NCBI RefSeq assembly: GCF_025359345.1 | Contig: NZ_JANYGQ010000009.1 | Coordinates: forward strand, 1-64,000 | From: Mucilaginibacter sp. | Lineage (GTDB): Bacteria; Bacteroidota; Bacteroidia; Sphingobacteriales; Sphingobacteriaceae | Length of the DNA: 64,000 bases | Direction of reading: 5' to 3' | Shown here: positions 57,383 to 64,000 of the stretch, in pieces | Layout of the letters: each line of letters starts with the position of its first letter | How positions within the stretch are numbered: position 1 is the stretch's first letter | Translations under genes and position numbers: made by a program | Notes under the pieces: model-generated | Told to the model about the DNA's origin: nothing | Databases searched by the model: none | The model's input: only the letters and a program-made list of their open reading frames with translations

Positions 57383-59020
57383 ATGGAACAAAAAAATTCA
57401 AAAAGTTACGGCTCGGCGCTGTACACACTTATTACGGTATTTTTCTTTTGGGGCTTCTCCGCAGCCTCAAATGGTGTTTTTATACCTTTCTGTAAAGCGC
57501 ACTTTCATTTGAGCCAATTTGAATCGCAGTTGATTGACTATACATTTTATGGAGGTTATTTTATCGGTTCGTTAATTTTATACTATGCATCTGAAATAAC
57601 CAAGGTTGATATTATGAACAAACTGGGTTATAAAAACGGTATCATATATGGGCTTGTACTATCTGCGGCTGGTGCACTATTGATGTTGCCTGCGGTAAAT
57701 TCAGGCTCGTTCTTGTTTATCCTGGGAGCTTTCTTTGTTATAGCGCTAGGATTTTCGTTACAGCAAACAGCTGCCAATCCTTTTGTAATTGCGTTGGGAA
57801 GTCCGGAAACCGGTTCTAACCGATTGAACTTAGCCGGTGGCGTTAACAATTTCGGTACACTGTTAGGCCCTGCAGCCATAAGTATCATCCTTTTTGGTAG
57901 CGCGAGCAAACAATTACCTGCCGACCAGGTAAAAATAACTTCAATAAATGATGCTTATTTAATACTGGCGGCTTTGTTTATAGCTGTTGCGGTATTCTTT
58001 TGGTTCTCAAAACTTCCAAAGGTTACTTCTGATGAAAAGTTTGAATCGAGTAAGAAGACAATTCTGCCGTTATTTGTAATATTTATCGGTTTTTGCCTGG
58101 TGTTTATAGCCAAACCATCGGCCGCTGCCACCGGCATCCCGGAGGCGTATTTTGTTTATGCATCGTTAGTGATCATTTTAGTGACGCTGTTTGTTGCCCT
58201 TGCGGCAGCAGGCCGCAGCAATGAGGGCTGGGGCGCTATGCACTACCCGCAATTAATTTTTGGTATGATTGCCATATTTACCTATGTAGGTGTTGAAGTA
58301 ACCATACAAAGCAACCTTGGTTCGCTATTAAAAACTCCGGAATTTGGCGGATACAGTACAGCGCAAATTGCACCTTACATATCATTATACTGGGGAAGCC
58401 TGATGATAGGCCGCTGGACCGGTGCTATTGGCGCATTCAACCTTTCGAGACTCATGAAAAATGTACTGACTATCGTCGTGCCATTTATTGCTTTCGGCGT
58501 AGTGCTGTTGGTTAATAACAAACTTAGCGGTCAGGACGTATCGGGGCTGTATATTTACGGTATATGTGTTGCTGTTGTAATTGTAGGCTTTTTAGTAGGC
58601 CAGCAAAAACCAGTGCGCACTTTAACCATATTTGGTTTGTTAGGCGTTGGTACAATGATATTTGGCCTGCTAACCACCGGCAAAATAGGTTTATTTGCTT
58701 TAATAAGCGGCGGACTTTGCTGCTCCATTATGTGGCCGTCAATCTTCGCTTTAGCAATTGCTGGTCTGGGTAAATATACAAGCCAGGGTTCTTCGTTATT
58801 AATTATGATGATTTTGGGTGGTTCAATTATCCCGCCAATACAAGGGGTGCTTGCCGACAGTTCGCAAAATGCCGTTGCAGGCATGAGTGGTATCCATTTC
58901 TCATACATTGTTCCTGTAATCGGGTTTGCGTACCTGGCGTTTTTCGCCTGGAAAGCGGGATCTGTACTTAAAAAACAAGGTATCGACATTGACCACATGG
59001 AAGCAGCAGCTTCTCATTAA
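57383..59020 (+). CDS. FHS-family sugar MFS transporter (fucose-permease-like)
   Basis: 545 residues with about 12-14 membrane helices. [33 protein letters not shown] and YYGGYF-type text ([12 protein letters not shown]) match the FucP branch; [38 protein letters not shown] is the conserved central motif. It is longer than FucP (438), mainly in the middle loop. It probably takes up fucose, galactose or a related hexose, which fits the GH95 and GH27 products. Divergent from lysE. Confidence 0.88.
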   Translation: MEQKNSKSYGSALYTLITVFFFWGFSAASNGVFIPFCKAHFHLSQFESQLIDYTFYGGYFIGSLILYYASEITKVDIMNKLGYKNGIIYGLVLSAAGALLMLPAVNSGSFLFILGAFFVIALGFSLQQTAANPFVIALGSPETGSNRLNLAGGVNNFGTLLGPAAISIILFGSASKQLPADQVKITSINDAYLILAALFIAVAVFFWFSKLPKVTSDEKFESSKKTILPLFVIFIGFCLVFIAKPSAAATGIPEAYFVYASLVIILVTLFVALAAAGRSNEGWGAMHYPQLIFGMIAIFTYVGVEVTIQSNLGSLLKTPEFGGYSTAQIAPYISLYWGSLMIGRWTGAIGAFNLSRLMKNVLTIVVPFIAFGVVLLVNNKLSGQDVSGLYIYGICVAVVIVGFLVGQQKPVRTLTIFGLLGVGTMIFGLLTTGKIGLFALISGGLCCSIMWPSIFALAIAGLGKYTSQGSSLLIMMILGGSIIPPIQGVLADSSQNAVAGMSGIHFSYIVPVIGFAYLAFFAWKAGSVLKKQGIDIDHMEAAASH

Positions 59021-59027
59021 TATTTTT

Positions 59028-59130
59028 CATTAGTCATTATGTCATTGGTCATTAGTGTAAAAGCTGGTGACCAATGACATTTTAGGCTAATCCATTTACA
59101 AATGATCAATCACTATTGACCAATGACTAA
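59028..59130. repeat. inverted repeat of TCATTRG-type 7-mers carrying a start codon
   Basis: The left arm 59,028-59,057 is a tandem of words like CATTAGT, CATTGGT; the right arm near 59,107-59,130 (ATTGACCAATGACTAA) is their inverse, with a further inverted word at 59,069-59,080. The right arm contains the ATG (59,123) of the dCMP deaminase gene. Confidence 0.8.
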
Positions 59131-59590
59131 ATTATCCTTCGATCGTATATATATGAACCTGGCAACAGATTTGGCTAGTCGCTCGCACTGCGTAAAAGCC
59201 CAGGTAGGTGCTGTTTTAGTGAAGGATACACGCATCATCTCAATTGGTTACAACGGACCTCCGGCGGGCACACACAATTGCGATGAAGAATGGCCTGATA
59301 CCGGCTGCGCCCGCGACTCGAAAGGCAGCTGTTCACTTGCATTACACGCAGAGCAAAACGCCATACTTTATGCAGTTAAAAACGGGGCCAATCTTGAAGG
59401 TGCTACGCTGTATACAACGCTATCCCCTTGCCTACCCTGTGCAAGACTGATCTTTTCGGCTGGTGTAAAAAGGGTTTTCTTTGATAAATCGTATGCGGCT
59501 TATAAGGGTATAGGCAGCGATGAAGGAGTTGATTTTTTAAACAGATTTGGGGTGAAGGCCAGCAGATTTGAACACGATTCAGCGATTTAA
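59123..59590 (+). CDS. dCMP deaminase (ComEB-type)
   Basis: 155 residues. The zinc site is H75-A-E77 plus PC103LPC106. VGAVLVKDTRIISIGYNGPPAGTHNCDEE is typical of deoxycytidylate deaminase, which turns dCMP into dUMP for thymidylate synthesis. Its ATG lies in one inverted repeat and its TAA in another. Confidence 0.92.
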   Translation: MTKLSFDRIYMNLATDLASRSHCVKAQVGAVLVKDTRIISIGYNGPPAGTHNCDEEWPDTGCARDSKGSCSLALHAEQNAILYAVKNGANLEGATLYTTLSPCLPCARLIFSAGVKRVFFDKSYAAYKGIGSDEGVDFLNRFGVKASRFEHDSAI

Positions 59591-59701
59591 AAGATTTACA
59601 GGATTCGTTTGCAGCCAACGATTAACAGATACTGTAAGTACCAATAAAGCTTACCTTACAGGAAGCTAAATCATGTAAATCCTACTAATCCTTAAATCGT
59701 G
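59575..59701. repeat. inverted repeat ending two converging genes
   Basis: The left arm 59,575-59,603 (ACACGATTCAGCGATTTAAA, then AGATTTACAGG) and the right arm about 59,672-59,701 (rc: ACACGATTTAAGGATTAGTAGG) are tandems of GATT words in opposite directions. The dCMP deaminase stop lies in the left arm and the cmk stop in the right arm. Confidence 0.75.
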
Positions 59702-60372
59702 TCAAGCAACGGCTCCACTTTACTTAACGCAAACAGTAACTGTTCATCAGGCGTCAAATCGGTATTGTCCAATATAATTGCATCCTCGGCCCGCACCAAA
59801 GGGCTTTCGGCGCGGGTGGTGTCCTGGTAGTCACGGTGGGCCAGGTTTTCAAAAACGTCTTCCAGGGTTATATCGGGGTTGTTCGGGTGCAGTTCTTTAT
59901 AACGCCGCTCGGCCCGTATTTTGGGGTCGGCGGTCATGAAAATTTTAACAGGGGCATCAGGGAAAACGGCGGTACCTATATCGCGGCCATCCATCACAAT
60001 GTTTTTTGATTTGCCCATGCGTTGCTGCTGCTTCACCATCTCGTGCCTAACCTCTCGTATAGCTGATACAGAGCTTACCAATTCGGAAACCGGCATCTGC
60101 CTTATCTCATCTGATACCTCTTCGTCGTTCAGGGTAATATGTGTGTGGTAATCGCGCGAATGGAAATTAAGGTGGATGTTTTTAAGCGCTTCGGCGATTT
60201 GTTGATGGTTTGTTAAATCGATATTATTCCTTAAAAAATATAAGGCAACCGCCCGGTACATTGCCCCGCTGTCAACATAAATAAAATGGAGTTTTTTGGC
60301 CAAAGCTTTTGCCAAAGTGCTTTTTCCGCATGATGAATAGCCATCAATTGCAACTACTATATTGTTACCCAT
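59692..60372 (-). CDS. cmk: cytidylate kinase
   Basis: 226 residues. The P-loop is GYSSCGKST at 11-19. VDSGAMYRAVALYFLRNN, MDGRDIGTAVFPDAPVKIFMTAD and AERRYKEL are diagnostic of CMP kinase, which phosphorylates CMP and dCMP. The C-terminus (LLDTI) and stop are inside an inverted repeat arm. Divergent from arfB. Confidence 0.97.
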   Translation of the reverse strand: MGNNIVVAIDGYSSCGKSTLAKALAKKLHFIYVDSGAMYRAVALYFLRNNIDLTNHQQIAEALKNIHLNFHSRDYHTHITLNDEEVSDEIRQMPVSELVSSVSAIREVRHEMVKQQQRMGKSKNIVMDGRDIGTAVFPDAPVKIFMTADPKIRAERRYKELHPNNPDITLEDVFENLAHRDYQDTTRAESPLVRAEDAIILDNTDLTPDEQLLFALSKVEPLLDTI

Positions 60373-60393
60373 GTGAGGCGAAGGTAGTGAAAA

Positions 60394-60485
60394 AGTTGAT
60401 TAGGTTGATTAAGTGAGTGGTTGATTAAGTTATCATTTGATGACAATAACCGCTCAACTTAATCAACTCAGTCAACTTAATTAAC
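60394..60485. repeat. inverted repeat of GTTGATTA-type 9-mers
   Basis: The left arm 60,394-60,430 holds GTTGATTAG, GTTGATTAA, then GGTTGATTAAGTT; the right arm 60,454-60,485 is the inverse (CTCAACTTAATCAACTCAG and on). It occupies the gap between the divergent cmk and arfB genes, so any promoter overlaps it. Confidence 0.85.
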
Positions 60486-60504
60486 AATTCCCTAAATTCG
60501 CCCC

Positions 60505-60915
60505 ATGAATTTTAATAAGGCCGAACTGCAAAAAGAAACCAGCAATAAGGCATCGCGCAGCGGCGGTAAGGGCGGGCAAAACGTTAATAAAGTATCCAGC
60601 AAGGTTGAATTGCTGTTCTCTGTAGATAACTCCGCACTATTTACCGATGACGAAAAAGCCGTACTAAACGATAAACTGCAAAACCGCCTAAATAAAGATG
60701 GCCTGGTGCAAATAATTTGCGATGAAGAGCGCAGCCAATATTTAAACAAAGAAAAAGCAATTGAAAGGCTGATAGTTTTATTGACCAAGGCGCTGCACAA
60801 ACCCAAAGCACGCAAGCCAACCAAAGTAAGCAAAGCCGCCAAAGCTGCCCGGCTGGAGTCGAAAAAAATAAATTCAGCTAAAAAAGAAAGCCGCAGCAAA
60901 CGGTTTGAAGAATAG
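60505..60915 (+). CDS. arfB: ArfB-type peptidyl-tRNA hydrolase, ribosome rescue
   Basis: 136 residues. The catalytic GGQ is at 23-25 in ASRSGGKGGQNVNKVSSKVEL. The C-terminal tail is lysine-rich (KPKARKPTKVSKAAKAA...), as needed to enter the empty mRNA channel of a stalled ribosome. Single gene ending 2 bases before the converging metallopeptidase gene. Confidence 0.93.
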   Translation: MNFNKAELQKETSNKASRSGGKGGQNVNKVSSKVELLFSVDNSALFTDDEKAVLNDKLQNRLNKDGLVQIICDEERSQYLNKEKAIERLIVLLTKALHKPKARKPTKVSKAAKAARLESKKINSAKKESRSKRFEE

Positions 60916-60917
60916 AG

Positions 60918-61982
60918 TTATTTTTTGGTCGGGATAGCGCTTAAAATTGTAATGCTGCAATATGAACTGTTGGCTACGTAATATCCGAGGTCTTCACCTT
61001 TTTGGTTCCGCACCATCCACACATGCGAAATATGAGTAGGTTGTGGAATACGGTTGTAAGGCTGCAACTCGCCGTAAAGCGATGGTTTTCGCTCAAAATC
61101 AATCCAAAACAGTTCTAATTTTTCACCTGTAGTATTGATAAACGTTAGCTGGGAATCTTCGGTCCCGTAACCTGATTTGCTATTTTTATCAACTTGCTTC
61201 GCGGGTAAACTGTGGATAGTTACCGGGCGCAGTTTGCCTGTATAAATCGAATCCATCAGCATATAGCCTTCATTGTCATAATTGCGCAGGCTCTCTGCTC
61301 CCGGTACAGGCAACTTTGTTTTCTTCAAAAACTCACCGTGTTTACCAAAATACCACATCGAAAGTTCAGCCCAATATTCATGCTGATTTTGGGTTGCGTA
61401 AGCATCCTTCCATAAACCCTTTACCAGCGCGTGTTTGTAAGCGTTTATTATTTTCCGTTGCAGCATAGTATCAAGGCCGTAGTCCATAATATTATGGGCA
61501 AACTCATGGATGCAGATGTCAGAACCTCCGGCATACCTGTCGCCGGGGAGGTTCAGCAGGTTTTCTTCACCGCATGATGTCCATATGCCACCGAGACCTC
61601 TTGTGCGTCTGTCAATATCAGTGGTGTCGCCATTGTCTACATATTTTACCCCTTTCATATTCCGGAATTCGGGCAGGTCGGATGTTTGCTGGTTTTTACC
61701 AATGATGTGCAGCTCGGCGCCGTTTGCTACGAGGTTCGTACGAGCTTCGGGTATATGCTTCAGCATATTTTTCATTTTGGCGGCTGCAATCAGCAGCGCC
61801 CTATCGTCAACCACATCAGAAGAGCGGATGTTAATACCATCGCAATCAACAAGTTTGGTATAGAAACCAAGGTAAGGCTTACTGTGTTTTACAGAATCGT
61901 GCAACACCAAATATGTCGCTTTTACGTTCTGGGCAATTATAAACGGAAATATAAAAAACGCTACCGCACAATATTTAGACAT
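60918..61982 (-). CDS. exported gluzincin-like metallopeptidase fused to a VHL-like beta domain
   Basis: 354 residues with a weak signal sequence. CIH159EFAH163NIMDYGLD supplies the HExxH zinc motif; E206 in EYWAELSMWYFG is a likely third ligand, as in lethal-factor-like peptidases. Residues about 276-345 resemble the von Hippel-Lindau beta domain: LTFINTTGEKLELFWIDF, GELQPYN, THISHVWMVRNQKGEDLGYY. In VHL this domain binds hydroxyproline; bacterial copies are known but uncharacterised. The peptidase domain is in front. Converges on arfB with a 2-base gap. Confidence 0.7.
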   Translation of the reverse strand: MSKYCAVAFFIFPFIIAQNVKATYLVLHDSVKHSKPYLGFYTKLVDCDGINIRSSDVVDDRALLIAAAKMKNMLKHIPEARTNLVANGAELHIIGKNQQTSDLPEFRNMKGVKYVDNGDTTDIDRRTRGLGGIWTSCGEENLLNLPGDRYAGGSDICIHEFAHNIMDYGLDTMLQRKIINAYKHALVKGLWKDAYATQNQHEYWAELSMWYFGKHGEFLKKTKLPVPGAESLRNYDNEGYMLMDSIYTGKLRPVTIHSLPAKQVDKNSKSGYGTEDSQLTFINTTGEKLELFWIDFERKPSLYGELQPYNRIPQPTHISHVWMVRNQKGEDLGYYVANSSYCSITILSAIPTKK

Positions 61983-62028
61983 ACCTTTTTCATCCCGATC
62001 TCTAATAAAACAATCTTATCGACTAACC

Positions 62029-63000
62029 CTACTTAAACCTATACAGGGCAGTTATGCTTCCCCATTGTTCTGATCGCACCATTTCTTTGGTTTCCTGCGT
62101 ATGGAAAATAGCAGCTGCGTCAATAACAAATCGACCGGTTGTAAACGCTACACCAAACTGGTTGCTAAAAATAAACGGTTCTTTAGTCCCTCTTATTTCC
62201 TGGCTGCCAGGTGCGTTGTGATTATTAAATAAACCACCCTGTATGGTGGCATCATAAAGTACATAATTTAATAGCGGCTTGTAATAAAAAAATATCTCGT
62301 GCGCGTGCAGTGGTGTTACTGTTTGTGTTTTGATGGCGCTGCTTTGTGTAGCCACCGAGTTAAATAACTGGTTAAATGAGCCTACGCGCAACATACCGCC
62401 GGCACCTGCGCCGCTAAAGCCATTGCCCAGGTTTATATAAGTTGCGTATGAAACATCAATCCAACTGCCCCGTGTTATCAGCCCGTTAAATGCGGCCGAT
62501 AGATTAAGCTGCGCCTCGTTGTGTATCTGGAACTCCCAGCCATCGGGGTGGTAAAAACCAAAGTGATCATGCACATAATCCTGCACCTCTTTGCCGTAAG
62601 CGCCCGGCCCAATAATACCTACCTGGGCGCCAAGTTTTAAGTTACTTTCATTTTTATACAGGAAGTTGAGCGTAGCACCGGCGTAAAGGTAGCCAGCAAA
62701 GGGTCTGTCGACCAGGTAAGGCTGGTCAGCACCTTTAAACAGCACGCTGCCACTTTGGGGGTTATATATTTTTTGGCCAAACTCAATACCAAGCACTTTG
62801 TTAGCCAGTTTACTGTCTTTATCCACGGTTAATGCGTGTCGGTAATGCAGGTAAATACCATCGGTATAATATCTGTCTGAACCTTGCAACAGGTAGGAAT
62901 CATTGTCGGTTTGTAAGCCTATTTCGGTACTGTGTGATTGGGCTAAAACGTTTGCAGCACAAAAAAGGCTGAAAAGGAAGGGTAAAAATTTTATTCTCAT
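62029..63000 (-). CDS. LpxR-like lipid A deacylase (outer-membrane beta-barrel)
   Basis: 323 residues with a signal peptide (CAANVLAQ). TEIGLQTDNDSYLLQGSDRYYTDGIYLHYRH is the LpxR/DUF2219 signature (N-D-S-Y and D-R-Y-Y-T-x-G near the active site). Barrel-type alternation follows to a terminal aromatic-lysine. It would remove the 3'-linked acyl chains from lipid A. Confidence 0.85.
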   Translation of the reverse strand: MRIKFLPFLFSLFCAANVLAQSHSTEIGLQTDNDSYLLQGSDRYYTDGIYLHYRHALTVDKDSKLANKVLGIEFGQKIYNPQSGSVLFKGADQPYLVDRPFAGYLYAGATLNFLYKNESNLKLGAQVGIIGPGAYGKEVQDYVHDHFGFYHPDGWEFQIHNEAQLNLSAAFNGLITRGSWIDVSYATYINLGNGFSGAGAGGMLRVGSFNQLFNSVATQSSAIKTQTVTPLHAHEIFFYYKPLLNYVLYDATIQGGLFNNHNAPGSQEIRGTKEPFIFSNQFGVAFTTGRFVIDAAAIFHTQETKEMVRSEQWGSITALYRFK

Positions 63001-63081
63001 CCGGTTTTTTTGGATTAACTGCCTAAAATAGCAAAAGCACCGATAATTCAGGGCTTTTGTAAATATTTTTACCTTTTAATA

Positions 63082-63633
63082 CTAGAACGTATAGCCAATG
63101 CTGAAACCGCCTTCGGCAATTACGCCATCGTCGTATAAAACGGGTACAAACGCTATCCTGAAATTAATACCACCATTATCCTGCTGAAAGCGATAGCCCA
63201 ATGTAGCAGTACCGATAAAGCCGGTTATGTTATCAAATTGAAAAAACGTTCCATTAGTGGTGCCATGCGAGCGTACAAAGGTCGTTCCTGCGCCAAATTC
63301 AATAAAACTATTGGGCGCTGTGCGGGTTAAGCCTGCCAGGTAATTTATTTGCAGGGGAATCGATGCCACCCAATTTGCGCCGGTATTATAATAACCCGCA
63401 CCTATACGGTAACCCCATTTATCTCTCCGCTCACCAAAGCGGGTATCATAGTTTAGGGTGAGCGCAAGACCAGGACCGCCTGCTTCTAAAAATACGGTAC
63501 GGGGTTTTTTAACGTCCTCAACCGTCGTATCCCTTTTAATAGGGTTAGCTTCAAGGTTTTGGGCCTTCAAATAAAATGACGATGTGACAAAGAGCAACAA
63601 AAAAACGGCTTTTAGGGTAAAAGTTTTCTTCAC
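63082..63633 (-). CDS. small outer-membrane beta-barrel protein, unknown function
   Basis: 183 residues with a signal peptide (...SSFYLKAQ). The C-terminal half alternates polar and hydrophobic residues (FIEFGAGTTFVRS, FIGTATLGYRFQQD, GINFRIAFVPVLYDD) and ends GYTF, which is the usual outer-membrane barrel end. GLALTLNYDTRFGER matches barrel proteins of Bacteroidota annotated only as hypothetical. Confidence 0.75.
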   Translation of the reverse strand: MKKTFTLKAVFLLLFVTSSFYLKAQNLEANPIKRDTTVEDVKKPRTVFLEAGGPGLALTLNYDTRFGERRDKWGYRIGAGYYNTGANWVASIPLQINYLAGLTRTAPNSFIEFGAGTTFVRSHGTTNGTFFQFDNITGFIGTATLGYRFQQDNGGINFRIAFVPVLYDDGVIAEGGFSIGYTF

Positions 63634-63748
63634 TTTTTTAAATTGTTTGGGGTTTATTAACTGTTAGCATAATTACTTTATAATTACGATAACATGTAAT
63701 ACGCTGATGCTGCTAAAAAAGTTTCAGCTTATACCAGCTACGTATTAC

Positions 63749-63795
63749 AACGGCTTCCTGATTTGCCAAGTTACAGGCAATTTCAGGAAGCCGTT
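63749..63795. terminator. hairpin between the barrel gene and lon
   Basis: AACGGCTTCCTGA (63,749-63,761) pairs perfectly with TCAGGAAGCCGTT (63,783-63,795). No clear T-run, so it may protect or attenuate the lon transcript rather than terminate fully. Confidence 0.55.
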
Positions 63796-63820
63796 AGCTA
63801 AAGATATTAACAAACGTGGA

Positions 63821-64000
63821 TTAAGCTGCAGGATTGCTAACAGCTTCTTTTACAGTAAGGTCAATCGGGTCAATTACCTTTTCATTTAACAGTGCCAGGT
63901 CAATAACCTCACGCATTTCGGTAACGTAATTAAATTTAAGGTCTTTTATATAATCTTCCTTAATTTCTAATATATCTTTCCGGTTTGATGCGCATAAAAT
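63821..64000 (-). CDS. lon: Lon protease, C-terminal end only (runs off the window)
   Basis: The reverse strand reads ILCASNRKDILEIKEDYIKDL, then KFNYVTEMREVIDLALL, ending NPAA and TAA at 63,821. This is the conserved last 59 residues of ATP-dependent Lon (the NRKDI, EI, D and Y-V-x-x-M-x-E-V-I-D pattern). The rest of the gene lies beyond base 64,000. A hairpin follows. Confidence 0.9.
   Translation of the reverse strand: MLCASNRKDILEIKEDYIKDLKFNYVTEMREVIDLALLNEKVIDPIDLTVKEAVSNPAA

Noticed and set aside
1-64000. CRISPR arrays or rRNA genes
   Set aside because: No regularly spaced repeat-spacer series and no rRNA-like sequence was seen; the tandem words in the inverted repeats are far too short to be CRISPR repeats.

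Overview
The window looks like chromosome of a Sphingobacteriaceae-type Bacteroidota, closest in style to Mucilaginibacter or Pedobacter. This rests on gene content: SusC/SusD pairs, a hybrid two-component system, DUF4249 and MG2-type TonB partners, lipoproteins with a CK or CR after the lipobox, GIY-YIG genes beside tRNA remnants, and a tRNA-Phe fragment. No 16S or marker-gene search could be run.

Bases 1 to about 16,240 look like an old island. It opens with the 3' part of a tRNA-Phe gene that has lost its 5' half, followed by a truncated tyrosine integrase. The integrase is fused out of frame to a SusC gene that is itself an in-frame chimera of two SusC paralogues. Then come an intact SusD lipoprotein, a subclass-B3-like metallo-beta-lactamase, a GIY-YIG pseudogene between tRNA-like scars, a DUF4249 lipoprotein converging on a three-gene TonB-receptor/MG2 operon, and the 3' end of a group IIC-like intron. 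A second tRNA-Phe 3'-end remnant lies at 16,184-16,207.

Bases 16,281-22,850 hold ordinary accessory genes: an AraC regulator, PEBP-like protein, HGSNAT-like membrane protein, GNAT, DinB, ketopantoate-reductase-like enzyme and an S37-like peptidase. Bases 23,028-34,889 form a polysaccharide and surface-lipoprotein region: GH106, GH35, DUF1080, a very large FG-GAP/ASPIC lipoprotein, a small lipoprotein made of five exact 44-residue repeats (a predicted five-bladed propeller) and a heptaheme cytochrome lipoprotein 6 bases downstream.

Bases 35,187-55,205 form a polysaccharide utilisation locus on the minus strand: SusCD, GH43, a small monooxygenase-fold protein, GH31, an SGNH esterase, GH95, GH27, a hybrid two-component regulator and an AraC regulator. 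Four of its promoter regions each carry two copies of a 15-base box (consensus ATACCACAAATGTTA) spaced exactly 21 bases apart in the same orientation. This looks like the operator of one AraC-type regulator and ties the locus into a regulon.

Bases 55,337-64,000 return to housekeeping genes: two small unknown proteins, DUF1569, LysE, a fucose-permease-type MFS transporter, dCMP deaminase, cmk, arfB, a metallopeptidase with a VHL-like beta domain, an LpxR-like deacylase, a beta-barrel protein and the 3' end of lon. Several intergenic gaps here and in the PUL are filled by long inverted repeats built from 7-9 base words, some of which supply start or stop codons of the flanking genes.
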